64,000 bases of DNA, taken from Tulasnella sp. 424. Taxonomy: Eukaryota; Basidiomycota; Agaricomycetes; Cantharellales; Tulasnellaceae. The position numbers and the translations under genes were made by a program. Location: NCBI GenBank assembly GCA_019633425.1, contig WSUB01000066.1:124001-188000 (forward strand), in the 5' to 3' direction. The first letter of the stretch is position 1. Each line of letters begins with the position of its first letter. The notes below the pieces were generated by a model. That model saw nothing but the letters and a program-made list of their open reading frames with translations. It made no database searches and had not been told where the DNA came from. Below are positions 21,447-32,913 of the stretch, one piece after another.

Positions 21447-21742
21447 CTCCGTCTGAGCGGCTTTCCCTGTTTGAACATCTCAAATAAGAAACCGCACCAG
21501 AATGGGCACAGATATATGTTCTGGAGACTGCTACCTTCGCCATGATGCATCAAAGTTGATCCTGCGCGAACCATGAGGGGATACGTATTCATGGTGAACC
21601 CCACGATTGATCCTAGTTGGTTCCCACAACGCGGAGAAGCGGCAAACCCCACCACAAAGTAATGCCGGCATATTTTCGAAGGGTACATATTATATTCACA
21701 CGTAGCTATTATATAAGCACATACAATTGCAACCGAGCTCGC

Positions 21743-22850
21743 TCAGACCGCAACTTCGCTTCGGTAGTGATCAAGCACGGCCTTTTTGACCTCCTCGCTT
21801 TGTCTGGTGACGGTATTCACCTGAACAGCGTATTGATCGAGATAGAACTCTCCCTTTTTATATTCCGGATTGAGCAGGGCCGAAAGATTTCGTTCTCCGC
21901 TCTCTTCGGGTTGGATCATGATAAGCCTCCTGGCGATGGCGATCAAAGGTTTGGTCCACCATGCACCGGCATCCATGTTGGGCGTGCTCACGACACCGGG
22001 GAATTTGTGAGAAAAGCCGACGTTTGGATGAAGTTTGGAATATTCCTATATCAAATGAAGGACGTATCAGATAAAATATTCGTTGAGAGGCTCGGGTTCA
22101 CGTACCTCAATCATGACGTTGGTGTATTCAGTAGCGGCTTTAGCCAGAGCTAGGCCGGCCGGTGGTGTTTTTCTCCTTCCAAGGTCCGAAGTATCGATTG
22201 GCCCACCCCCATCCGGGTTGAGGACGCTCATAACACGAGCTTCCTCTCCTTTCTCTGCAGCTTTCTCTACGAGAGGCATCAGCTCGTCGATAAACTGCAT
22301 TCGCACAAGTAAGTTATATCAGTAATTGGCCGAAATTTCGCAATGGTTAACAACCTTACCTTCCACCTAGAGTAAAAATTAAGGACCAGCCGGAGGTCAA
22401 TTCCGTTCAGGCTCTGCTTGGGTTCAACGAAGAGCCAGATCCCTTGACTCAGGACCAAGTAGTTCACGCTGCCGCCGGTTGCTTTCGACTGAATCTCTTT
22501 CGCAGCGTTGACGATATTCTTCATATCCGATACGTCGCATTCGACGAAGTCGTACTGCGATTCTGTCGTTTTGGGGAGGGAGGCAAAAATCGCTTCGGCG
22601 CGGGGGCGGGATCGGCCAACGATAATAATCTGGGCGCGACCTGCAAAGTAGGCGAGCGCAACGTTAACTTCTAGATGGATGGCAGTAAGAATACATGCTA
22701 GCACGAACCTTTTGTCGCCGTCGCAAACGCTCTTGCGGTTGCTTCACCAATCCCAGACGTCCCTCCGACAAACACGGCGGTAGGTCTATACGACCATGCA
22801 GCAGAGGCATTTGCGTCCTTGACTTCGGCGAGAGATGGTTTGGAAGGCAT
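21743..22850 (-). CDS. atypical short-chain dehydrogenase, SDR copy 1
   Basis: Four exons with short introns. The start is at 22850 (MPSKPSL). The N-terminal exon holds the Rossmann nucleotide-binding motif GGTSGIGEATARAFA. The second exon shows IIIVGRSRPRAEAIF (which favours NADP through the Arg residues), FVECDVSDM and NYLVLSQG, the position of the usual NNAG. It ends at LVLNFYSRWK. Exon three begins FIDELMPL and ends at NVMIE. Exon four runs EYSKLHPNVGFSHKFPGVVSTP to SEVAV. The usual catalytic YxxxK is not seen at the expected place (GLALAKAA). This is the family of fungal SDRs with the ...HP..SF.H..PG.V.T signature, typically annotated only as NAD(P)-binding oxidoreductase. No lesions are seen. 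It is the most diverged of the intact members of the array. Confidence 0.8.
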
Positions 22851-23354
22851 TGTTCAAGTTGATGAGATAGTTGGGAGAGATGTTCTTGCTTAGGGGACGG
22901 CTAGAGGGGATTTGCCCTGCCGACTTATAAGCCACAGCTGGCTGGTGACGTGCTCGTCTTCCGACTTGAAGTACAAGAAAGTGGGGTGCATCGATCTGAG
23001 GTTTGTAAGCTTGGTCATAGTGTGGTGCACCGTGCACGGAGGTTGATAAGGTGCTTACGCGTCTCAAGCTTGGTCAGCTCGGCCGCCGTGTTTCCCCACA
23101 CGGCCAACCAACCATTCGCTCATTCAGCGCCTCCGAACTCACTTCATTCATATTATCCTGAGAAACGTTTGTAAGATACAATAAGACTTTACTGCGGCTC
23201 GGATCTTCAGGACTGTGCGAGGTGAATTACCAAACTACTAGTCAGCACGCCGGCCGACAATTGCAAGTGTCTGTCTGAACTCAAACATCAAGCTCTTGAT
23301 GCTTCACAAGCTCGACTCGCAAGCTATCGACATATGAGCAATCATGACGAACAC

Positions 23355-23665
23355 GTTATGTAGCGGCCTCCTTCCTATAATGCTCCGCCAGGAGCCTCCT
23401 GACCTCAGGCGTTTCCCTCTGTGTCTCCCCTTCGTCGACCTAATTATCAAGACGGAGCCCTCCTGACTTGTATTCCGGCTTGAGAAGCACCGCGAGCATT
23501 CGCTGGCCGCCCTCCTCTGAAACGACCATGAATAACTTCCCCACGGCAAGTAGAGGCTTCCTCCGCAACGGTACCACGTTCCGACCAGGGGTGTTCACCA
23601 TACCCGGAAATATGTGGCAGAAGGAAACGGTTGGATCCAGTTTTGACTCTTGAGTATTCCTTTTA
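23355..23665 (-). pseudogene. SDR copy 2, isolated last-exon relic
   Basis: Only the C-terminal exon is recognisable: ESKLDPTVSFCHIFPGMVNTPG, then VVSEEGGQRMLAVLLKPEYKSGG, followed by an in-frame stop where intact copies read DQYA. Matching residues continue afterwards (VRRLLAEHYRKEA). Exons 1-3 are absent upstream (23670-24000), so this is a truncated duplicate. Confidence 0.7.
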
Positions 23666-24976
23666 TTGCGAATCGTGTAAACCGAACATCGACCTCCCAT
23701 AACAGCAACCAAAATATGCGCTGTGAATGAGGTGACGGAGTGCTGTTACCCGGGCGTGACCGGTCACTGCGAGTCGAGCCAACCGTTCACCAGGTGAGCT
23801 TCCACTGATCGGTTTAGTTCTCAAGAAATTTAAAGCTCCAGGAATGTGAGAGGGGCTGAGAGCCGGGTTTCGGGCGCATATTTAGGACCGGAATATCAAC
23901 GAATGTTTGGGGACTGCTGCTGCCTCGCTATCGGTAACAGCCTGGTTAGAATGAGTGTATGCTAACATTCCTTTAGAGGGAAAACAGACACCTAAGCAAG
24001 TTATTGTACACCAAAGCTGGAATTAATACTGGTACCGTTTTCGACCTCAAGATCTCGATTCTTTCGGGCTACTTTGTCTCAGAGTCGCTCGCACCCTTCC
24101 AATGTTATTTTATATCACAGCTCTTCTACCTCCCAACTAGTATGGCGGGGCGGAAGAATTCTTGGATTCGGGGATAGTCCGAAAGTCCCACAAGGCCAAC
24201 GGGTTGACCCACCCCAGTAGAATGAAAGGAGCGATAGAAGCAAGTATGAGGGGTCATTGCATCATAGAAGAAATATATGACCCTCGAGATGCCGTGGGAG
24301 TGTAGCCGTAGAGATCTCACCGACGAGTTGAGCTGGGCGAAGTGAAATCATCCTGGACTCCAACCCAGCCGTCCAGACACTGTTCTCTCCTTTCTCCGTG
24401 GGTGGCCCGTTAGGTCCGGGCGGGAACAGGAGCGACGCGGAATGGACGACTCGCGCCTCTTCCTTTTGGCAGAATAGGCTCACCAGAGTCTACATGCAAG
24501 TTTCCGCGTCAGAGAAATAGCCACGGTGGAGGTCGGGCGGGGTGGCGCGGCTTGAAGTATACGGGTCGCGGCCGGTTCAAAGTCGATATTGGATGAAATA
24601 AAGCCTATTGCATTGAATAGATGCGCCAATCTGAGAAGAACGGCGTTCCAGATGGACGGGAGAGACAGGGACGTTGGGATACTCTACGTTGCACGAGCCA
24701 CGAATCGAGTCCGTTAAGTCCACGTTGAACGACACCCAGGTCTCATGAATGAGCTCGATCGCAGAGGTACCCCAGCGTTTGAGCAGCATTATAACTAGTC
24801 ACAGTACGGACATGGCTGGTATTAAGCTAAAAATGCTGTAGCTCACACACAGCTGGTAAGAGACTCGACCGAAAATGAATTTCCCGCTACCCCAAATTAG
24901 CAAAGTGACTAAAAGTAGTGGAATTCGCATCAAACGCAAAGATGTAAAACCGGTCCGAAGCCACAAGCGAGCAAAG
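23666..24976. other. intergenic region between SDR copies 2 and 3
   Basis: No confident gene. The minus-strand frame 24577-24789 reads like protein (WGTSAIELIHETWVSFNVDL and on) but I do not recognise it and it lacks a convincing start or continuation; it could be a fragment of a displaced gene. The last 180 bases are a copy of the 3' flank also found at 26620-26793 and 28330-28514, showing how far the SDR duplication unit reaches. Confidence 0.4.
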
Positions 24977-26240
24977 TTATACAGCAACCTCCTTCTTGTA
25001 ATGCTCCATGAGTGCGTCTCTAACCTCCTGGGTCCCCTTCGGAGCTTTCGTGGGCTCAGCATATTGATCTACGCAAAATCCTCCTGTCTTGAATCCAGGT
25101 CGCAACAGCCCGAAGAGTAATCGCTGCCCACTCTCCGCTGGCGAAAGCATGAAAAAGCTTGCCAGGAACACCAAAGGCTTTAGCCACCACGGGACAGCGT
25201 CAAAACCGGAAGTGTTGACTAGTCCAGGATACATGTGGCAGAATGACAACGTTGGATGGAGCTTCGAGTATTCCTAGTGGCCATCGCAGCATGACAGTCA
25301 GTGCGGTAGTGAATGTATTACATGAATGGTATATACCTCAACCATCATGTTGTTGTACATGCACGTGGCTCTGATCTGGGCCAAGGCCGAGGTGTTCTTT
25401 CTAAACCCCAAGTCGTCGACATCAAGAGATTGTTGCGCGTTCGGGCCTTTAATGATCATTACTCGAGCTTCTTCCCCCATAGAGGCGGCCGCTTCGAGTA
25501 GTGGGAGCAACTCGTCGATAAACTTGCCGGAGACCGACCATCAATCGCTCATCGTAGAGTAAAGTGCGCTATTTACATACCTTCCACCGGGAATAAAACT
25601 CCAAGACCATCCGGCAATCGATACCGTTCAAGCACGGCTGAGCCGGCCCGAAGGGGTATCCACCTTGACTGAGGGCCAGATAGTTGACCTTGGTGATGCT
25701 AAGTTTCTCCTTGAGTTCTTTTGAGGTGTTGGTAATGTTTCTCATATCGGATACGTCGCATGAAATAAATTCGTATTTCGAGTCGTACGCTCGGGGGAAT
25801 GTGGCAATGATAGCCTCGGCACGAGTGCGAGAGCGACCGATAATGATGATGTGGGCGAAGCCTAGTTGATGGACTACTTCGGTGCGAGCTCCAATAAATT
25901 GGCAGTACTACATTGACTGACCTCTGGTAGCCTGAGCAAATGCCTTTGCAGCAGCTCCTCCAACTCCAGAGGTTCCTCCGACAAATATTGCAGTGGGCCG
26001 ATAGGACCACGTAGCCGTTTCGTTAGACGCTCGAGNNNNNNNNNNNNNNNNNNNNNNNNNNNNNNNNNNNNNNNNNNNNNNNNNNNNNNNNNNNNNNNNN
26101 NNNNNNNNNNNNNNNNNNNNNNNNNNNNNNNNNCCTCCAACTCCAGAGGTTCCTCCGACAAATATTGCAGTGGGCCGATAGGACCACGTAGCCGTTTCGT
26201 TAGACGCTCGAGCTTGAGCTAGGGATGGCTTCGAAGACAT
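24977..26240 (-). CDS. atypical short-chain dehydrogenase, SDR copy 3 (contains scaffold gap)
   Basis: Same four-exon layout as copy 4, with very similar sequence. The start is at 26240 (MSSKPSLAQARASNETATW). Exon 1 is interrupted by 98 Ns, but the 79 bases on either side of the gap are identical; collapsing them restores the frame through GGTSGVG and AAAKAFAQATRG. Exon 2 has IIIIGRSRTRAEAI, FISCDVSDM and NYLALSQGG. Exon 3 runs FIDELLPL to NNMMVE. Exon 4 runs EYSKLHPTLSFCHMYPGLVNT to KKEVAV. Both residues of the usual YxxxK are replaced. Unless the Ns hide real sequence, the gene is intact. Substrate is unknown; with copies 1 and 4 it may form a recently expanded detoxification or secondary-metabolism set (inference). 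Confidence 0.7.
26036..26133. other. assembly gap, 98 Ns
   Basis: A run of 98 undetermined bases falls inside exon 1 of SDR copy 3. The 79 bases before it (25957-26035) are repeated exactly after it (26134-26212). Two contig ends that overlap were evidently placed side by side instead of being merged. Confidence 0.95.
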
Positions 26241-26793
26241 TGCGATTTGGGGAGTTGTGTTGGATGATAAACGGTACTGATGTAGCAATACCAGTCTGTT
26301 CATGTGTAAACGCTACTTATACCCCTCTTCGTGTAGCTATCCATTAGTAGCCCTCCTTTTGGGACGGTCACAACCAACCCCAAGCGCTGACCACGAAAAT
26401 CCGCCAAGACGACCCAAAAATACTTCGAATATCCTGTAAGCGCTGGCGTTTGACGAAATATAGATTTGAAAATAGTCTACATTTGGTATCTCGGGCCCCG
26501 ATGTCGCGGTGGAGGTTGGTGGAGGTCGCGGCTCTGAAGACTGGTCACTCTTGCCCGATAGCTACGTCAACCGCCGGGCGTTGCTGCCAACCAAAACAAA
26601 CGGCTGAGCAATGGTGAAGTCGCATTATCGTTCTCTGGGGCACTGTTGATTCCATAGGGCACGAAACTTCGATGAAAGACTCAACCCGATGATGGGGACG
26701 ACGAATAATCTCGCTACCAAAGTGACTAAAAGTAGTGAAATTCTCATTCACCGCGAAGATGTAAGACAGGCCACAAACAACAAGCAAGCAAAC

Positions 26794-27889
26794 TTAAACC
26801 GCAACCTCTTTCTTGTAATGCTTCATGAGTGCGTCTCTGACCTCCTGGGTCCCCTTCGGCGCTTCCGTGGGCTCAGCATATTGATCTACGCAAAATCCTC
26901 CTGTCTTGTATCCAGGTCGCAACAGCCCGAAGAGTAATCGTTGCCCACTCTCCTCTGGTGAAAGCATGAAAAACAACCTTGCCAGGAACACCAAAGGCTT
27001 CATCCACCACTGGACGGTGTCAAAGGCGGGAGTGTTGACCAGTCCAGGATACATGTGGCAGAATGACAGCGTTGGATGGAGCTTCGAGTATTCCTAGTGG
27101 CCATCGCAGCATGACAGTCAGTACGGCAGTGAATTTCTTACATGAAAGGTGCATACCTCAACCATCATGTTGTTGTACATGCACGTGGCTTTGGTCTGGG
27201 CCATGGCCGAGGGGTTCTTTCTAAATCCCAAGTCGTCGACATCAAGAGATTGCTGCCTGTTCGGGCCTTTGATGATCATTACTCGAGCTTCTTCCCCCAT
27301 AGAGGCGGCCGCTTCAAGTAGTGGGAGCAACTCATCGATAAACTTGCCGGAGACCGAACCGTCAATCACTCATTGGAGGCGCGCACATTATCAGCTATTG
27401 ACGTACCTTCCACCTTGAGTAAAACTCCAAGACCATTCGTCTATCAATACCATTCAAGCACGGGTGATTTGGTCCGAGGGGGTTTCCACCTTGGCTGAGG
27501 GCCAGATAGTTGACCTTGGTGATGTCAAGTTTCTCCTTGAGTTCTTTTGAGGTGCTAGTAATATTTCTCATATCGGATACGTCGCATGAAATAAATTCAT
27601 ATTTCGAGTCGTACGCTCGGGGGAATGTGCCAATGATCGCCTCGGCACGAGAGCGGGAGCGACCGATGATGATGATATGGGCGAAGCCTAGTCGATGGAT
27701 AACTTCAGTGCGAGCTCCAGCGAATTGGCTCTCTTACATCAACTGACCTCGGGTAGCCTGAGCAAATGCCTTGGCAGCAGCTTCTCCAACTCCAGAGGTT
27801 CCTCCGACAAATATTGCAGTGGGCCGATAGGACCACGTAGCCGTTTCGTTAGACGCTCGAGCTTGAGCTAGAGATGGCTTCGAAGACAT
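26794..27889 (-). CDS. atypical short-chain dehydrogenase, SDR copy 4
   Basis: Intact four-exon member. The start is at 27889 (MSSKPSLAQARASNETATW). The Rossmann motif GGTSGVGEAAAKAFA is complete. Exon 2 has IIIIGRSRSRAEAI, YEFISCDVSDM and NYLALSQGG, and ends VLEFYSRWK. Exon 3 runs FIDELLPLLEAAASMGEEA to NNMMVE. Exon 4 runs EYSKLHPTLSFCHMYPGLVNTP to KKEVAV. It is nearly identical to copy 3 in exon 1 and in both flanks, so the pair is a young tandem duplication with a unit of about 1.65 kb. No canonical YxxxK is visible in the region AMAQTKATCMYNNMMVE, which suggests either a different catalytic arrangement or a role other than oxidoreduction. Confidence 0.8.
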
Positions 27890-28514
27890 TGCGAATTGGG
27901 GAGTTGTGTTGGATGATAAAACAGTACTGATGTAGCAATACCAATCTGTTCATGTGCAGACGCTACTTATACCCCTCTTCGTGTAGCTAGCCATTACCAT
28001 ATCTAGTAGCCCTCCCTTTCAGACGGTCACAACCAACCCTAAACGCTGACCACGAAAACCCGCCAAGACGACCCAAAAATACTTCGAATATCCTGTAAGC
28101 CTTGGAATTTGACGTCATAAAGGTTTGAAAATAGTCTGGATTTGGTATCCCGGGGCCCGATGTCGCGGTGGAGGTTGGTGGAGGTCGCGGCTCTGAAGAC
28201 TGGTCACTCTTGCCCGATAGCTCCGTCAACCGCCGGGCGTTCCCAGCCGAGCAACGGTGAGGTTGCAATATCGTTCTCCAGGGCCCTGTTGATTCCATAG
28301 AGAACGAAACTTCGATGAAAGAAGCCTGCTAGTGTATGAGCCAAATTTATCTCGCGCAATGATATCGAGATCGCGAGTATCAAGCCAGAAAGAGCTCACA
28401 CGCAGCTTTGGTGAGACACTCAACCTGATGACGAGGACGACAGATACTAAAAGTAGTGGAATTCGCATTAATCACCAAGATGTAAGACAGGCCTAAAACT
28501 CCAAGCAAGCGAAC
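27890..28514. promoter_or_regulatory. upstream region of SDR copy 4 and duplicated 3' flank of copy 5
   Basis: The segment 27890-28300 is the counterpart of 26241-26640, with only scattered differences. It includes the bases just upstream of the start and the conserved block around CGAATATCCTGTAAGC. The second half, 28330-28514, is the duplicated 3' flank of SDR copy 5. No gene is present. Confidence 0.5.
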
Positions 28515-29195
28515 TTAAACAGCAACCTCCTTCTTGTAATGCTCCACGAGTGCGTCTCTAACCTCCTGGATCCCCATCGGCGCTTCCGCGGGTTCGGCAT
28601 ACTGATCTACGTAGAACCATCCTCGCCTGAATCCAGGTCGCAGCAGCGCAACGAGCGATCGCTGCCCAATCTCCTCTGGCGAGATCATAAAGTATTTTTC
28701 CAAGAAAACCATAGGTTTTAGCCATCACCGGACGGTCCTATAACTGGGAGTATTGATTAGGCCAGGATACATGTGGCAGAACGACAATGTTGGGTGACGC
28801 TTCGAGTATTCCTAGTGATCATTATACAAGAAAGGTGAGCACAGTCGTTAGACTATCGCATAGAGGGCGCTAGCCTCGACCATTACATTCTTATAGACGC
28901 CCGTGGCCCTGGTCTGGGCCATGGCCGAGGGGTTGTTTCTGAAGCCCAGGTCGTTGATATCGAGGGACTGCTGCTGACTCGGCCCCTTAATGATCAATAC
29001 TCGAGCTTCTTCTCCCATGGAGGCAGCCGCTTCAAGCCGTGGGAGCAACTCGTGGGTAAACTTGCCGGAGACCGACCATTAATCGCTCATCGTAGAGTAT
29101 AGTATGCGCTATTTGCGTACCTTCCACCGGGAATAAAACTCCAAGACCATCCGGCGATTGATACCGTTCAAGCAGGGCTGAGCTGGTCCGAAGGG
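28515..29195 (-). pseudogene. SDR copy 5, 3' part, split by an insertion
   Basis: Exon 4 (HMYPGL-like through VEHYKKEVAV) and exon 3 (MLPRLEAAASMGEEARVLIIKG) are readable, with only the last few residues of exon 2 (CLNGI, VLEFYSRWK). Exon 4 carries an in-frame TGA where copy 4 has a Trp codon (28728 region). Similarity to the SDR stops exactly at CCGAAGGG (29188-29195) and resumes 3.7 kb away at 32914 with the same 8 bases. Confidence 0.8.
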
Positions 29196-30102
29196 GACGA
29201 TGGAACAGACGACGTGAATGAGTTCACAATCAAGGACATTGAAACCCTTTAGGGGTGGTGCGAGAGCAGTAAGCGGAGCCTTTATAGAGCTGCGTGGTAA
29301 AGATGGTTCTATATGTACGGATGGACGAGAGGGTGTGGGTACTCACCAACGAGACAATATCTGCATTGACGATGTCATGGTCATGTGAATGATCCAGACA
29401 ATGATGGAGGACAAGGACAGAGAGAGAGAGAATGTCGATTTGACCACAACAAACTGCCTTAGGGGCGTTAAGATCTGGCCCAGCTTAAGGCTGAGACCTT
29501 AGGTACAAACATACGTAAGCACGTAGGGGTGAAAACACAAGTTTTCGAAGCAAGAGGGACATATGAGACGTGCAGGGGGGTTCGAGGCGGAGGACTAACC
29601 GAACTTCGACGCTTGCCCGCGCCTTCAGTTGCACACGGCGCTTCATTAATGGGACTAGACAAACCTCTCTGCCGGGCATCCCTTTGAAAAGATCCCTTCG
29701 TTACCGAGTTTGGCGAATGCTGTGCCCTAAGCCAAGTGGCGGCGCTTGAAGCTGGTAGTGAAATTGAGTGCTACAGAAAAGCTAGCACCGTACAGATAAC
29801 GCCAGCTTGATCCTTCAGGCTTTACGTTCCTCACAGACGGTTATTCAAATAGGCTGGGTTGATCGTGCCCAAGAAAGTACAGAAATACTTAGTATACGTG
29901 AAGGAAGAGAACTATGGTACGAGAGACCGTTGATTTCTTCTACAGCAGGCAGGGGTGGCGAACGGATGACAGAAACCGGAATACAGGCGCTTTGGCTCAT
30001 GAAACATAGTACATGGAAGTTTTAGACTCCACACATACAGCGGAATTTTACTCCGACGAAAACAAAGAGCTTAGTTTAATCTCGAATATATCCATTAACC
30101 CA
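29196..30102. other. downstream flank inside the insertion, no gene seen
   Basis: No recognisable gene. Minus-strand frames near 29470-29680 are short and lack motifs. The stretch presumably holds the 3' UTR of the kinase-TPR gene near 30000-30102. Confidence 0.4.
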
Positions 30103-32835
30103 TCATGCGGCCTCTTCGGTGCGGAGATCAGCGGCCTTCTTCACAGCCCAGGCTACGTTTTGGGAGTCTCCAACCTCTTGAAAGGCTTCAGACGCTTCCG
30201 TGTAACAAGATATCGCTTCACTACGGTGGCCCTCCTGATCGTGCGTTTGAGCAAGACCAAGCAGAGAGTGGGCTCTCCAGACTTTATCGCCGATGTCGGT
30301 ATAAATCTGCAGGGCTTCGGAGTAGAAAGAAGCGGCATCGTCGTACTCCTCTCGAGATAGATGAACCGAAGCGAGGTACCATAGAGCATGGGCTCTTCCT
30401 TTTCTGTGGCCCATTTCGGTGTATATCTGGAGTGATTCGGAGTGGAACTTGATGGCCTCGCTGTACTCCCCGCGAGATCGATGAACTTCACCAAGACTCC
30501 TCAAAACGCCGGCTCTCCCTACGCTGTGTCCCACTTCCGTACGTATTTGGAGGGCTTCGGAGTACAATCTGATAGCCTCGTCGTACTCCTCTCGTGACTG
30601 ATGGACATCCGCGAGGCCCAAAAGAGCGTTACTTCTCCGGACATGCTCGCCAATGTCAGTAGAAATCTGCAGGGCCTCGGAGTACGACGTAGAGGCTTCG
30701 GTGTACTCGCCTAGGAGTCGGTGCACCTCACCGAGACCCCATAGAGCAGACGCTCTCCAACCGTGACTGCCGATTTCGGTATAAAGCTGCAGGGCTTCGG
30801 AGTAGAAACCTGCGGCCTTGCCGTACTGTGCTTGAAACCGGTGCACTTCAGCAAGACCCCATAGAGCGTCAGCTTTTCGGCGGGTGTCCTTGGTGGTTTC
30901 GCAAATATCCAACGCCTTGGTGAAGCAGTCCAATGCGTGAACGAAGTCGCTTTGTAGTCTGTACATTTCTCCAAGTTGAAGGAGAAGTCCAGCGTAGCGA
31001 GCCTGAGAAGCCTCTGGGTCTCCGGCTTGGGTACGTGCTGGAACGATCATCGGCTGTATCAAGTGTATGGCGGGTCAAACACAACGAAATATGAATGACA
31101 CCGATCCGTTACTAGCGCCGCTCACTCACCATCCAGCTGATTAACCTCAGACAATCGGCCGCCGTTGGTCGCTTTTCCGGGTTAATGCTCCAACATTGGG
31201 CCATGACTGAGCAAAGCGCCTGAATTAACGACATGCGGGCATGGTCGGTGATGGACGGAAGGTTTCCCTGAACGACCCGACCGACTACAGCGACGTCCCT
31301 TTTGACATCGTGGAATGGAATCGTGTTGGTCATCACCTATTCAGGAGTAAGTCTATGAGCATCGAGGGTAATTGATCATCGTGGTTCGTCGTACCTCGTA
31401 AGCGATCCAACCCAGTGCCCAGATATCGCATGCAAGGGTTGGTGGGTCGTCCCTCAGCAGCTCAGGAGCGGCCCAGCGAAGGGTGAACTTGTTACAGGTG
31501 AGGGTTATTGTGTTGGTTGAGGCAGAGTACTCTGCTTGGAGCGTGATGCTGTCCTCGCTCGTGGGTTGCTCCCGTCTTGGCTGAGGGTCAGGTTTCTTCG
31601 CTTCCTGGTCGAAGTCCTTGGTCCCTAGGCGACGAGCAGAGCCGAAATCCGTAATTACAGCGCGGAAGCGGGGATCAACCAATATGTTGAGCTACAGGCG
31701 TGCAGAATTAGCCATTCCACCAAGCGAATTTGCGAGAGTGTACGCCTACCGATTTAAGGTCGCCGTGATATATAGGTGGAGTTTGACTGTGGAGATAGTT
31801 AACCCCTTGTGCTACGTCGTAAATCCGGACCACGACCTCTCAGCAGAAGGTCAAGGAAAGTGAGGCCGATCGTACCAGCGATATTCGCTCAGGAATTTCC
31901 CATTCTCCAGACACGAGAAAGTCCCTCAAATTTCCGTTTTCCTCCCACGGAAAAACCAGCCATATCATATTCTTGGACACATCTTCGACGAATCCTTCTA
32001 GCCTAACAACGTGGGGATGCGAAAGTCCGCCCACGAATTCCGATTCTCTGAGTGCCAACTGAGAGAAGTTAGTATTTCGATTAGGCTCTATAAGTGGGGG
32101 AGGGATTCTTACCCCTAACACCCGTTCCAGATCCGCATCACGTTCTACTTTCAGCATCTTGACTGCCACAACCTGTTGGAGCAGACGTCTCGGTCAACCA
32201 TTAGCTCTGCCGGCAATGAGGTTATTGCCACAAAACCTTCGGCTCGGAACTTTGACCGCCGGAAGGCGAAGCGAGATGTGCCCGTGAAACTGTTGCGTAT
32301 CCTCCACGAAACTCTTGGGCGTCTCCAGGGAATTCAAGCAAGGAGGGATCGAGTCGCCACTGGACAAGCTTCTCGAGCTTGGCCCGCTATAAACACAAAA
32401 CCCTGTCAGCGATTCGCTGCAACCACTCGTCGAGACCCGCACTGAACGCACTAGCTTGGCGCTAAGCTGGAACTCATGATGGGGATTTTGACCGGACCCG
32501 GACGACTGAGGGTCGGCCTCGTGGGCTTCGTTTCCTTGCATCAAATGACGGGTGGCGTTGCTTAAGTGTATGGGACGACGGTCAGGAAGGAGCTCGCCGG
32601 AGAGGAGGACACGAGTCGATGGTTTGAAGGGGATTGGGGTGGCGAGAGGGTATAAAAAGACGTCCCCTCTATCGTCCTGATCGGGATGAAGGATTATGAG
32701 GGTAGTAGGCCTGCTGTAGAGAGTGCCTAGACCTGTTCTCAGCGAGTTCGGACAACGATAAGGTTCAGCCGCGTGAGTCAACATCTCGCACAAACAAACG
32801 GTTGCAATATAAAACGAGTTAAGTTGCCAAACCAC
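30103..32835 (-). CDS. TKL-like protein kinase with C-terminal TPR repeats
   Basis: Multi-exon. The kinase part is complete. The Gly-rich loop FRGGYATVSR lies in the exon starting at 32386. VAVKMLKVE has the ATP-binding Lys, and RESEFVGGLSHPHVVRLEGF the alpha-C Glu. HGDLKSLNILVD is the catalytic loop with Asp and Lys, ITDFGSARR holds the DFG, WAAPELL stands for APE, and DIWALGWIAYE and PEKRPTA complete the C-lobe. A last exon of 319 residues (30103-31062) carries about seven tetratricopeptide-type repeats with a 40-residue period (ALWGLGEVHRLLGEYTEA, YSEALQI). Such kinase-helical-repeat proteins are frequent in Agaricomycete genomes, and the TPRs probably bind partners. The 5' end is uncertain: an upstream frame from 32835 joins through a phase-0 intron (QLSAKLVRS to RAKLEKLVQW), but an alternative start inside it is possible. 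All catalytic residues are present, so it should be active. Confidence 0.75.
30140..30980 (-). repeat. 120-bp tandem repeats encoding TPR units
   Basis: The coding DNA repeats every 120 bases, seen as recurrent AGGGCTTCGGAGTA, GTACTCC and GACATGC/ATAGAGC blocks. Units remain similar at the DNA level, which indicates recent duplication or gene conversion within the repeat domain. Confidence 0.8.
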
Positions 32836-32913
32836 GCAAGCAACTCTACCCAGATCAACTTTGGTCCGGATTGAGATTGTCTTTTGATTGGCTTTGCTCT
32901 GGCTTCCTATTCC

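Larger units (their letters stand above)
29196..32913. mobile_element. 3.7 kb insertion bounded by an 8-bp direct repeat, carrying a kinase-TPR gene
   Basis: The insertion interrupts exon 2 of SDR copy 5. The octamer CCGAAGGG occurs once at this place in intact copy 3 but lies on both sides here (29188-29195 and 32914-32921), as a target site duplication would. The insert ends (GACGATGGAAC... and ...GGCTTCCTATTCC) do not form clear inverted repeats and no transposase is encoded. Its mechanism is therefore unknown: gene-carrying non-autonomous element, retro-independent transfer, or repair-mediated capture. The cargo is one complete multi-exon gene with its own upstream and downstream sequence. 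Confidence 0.55.
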
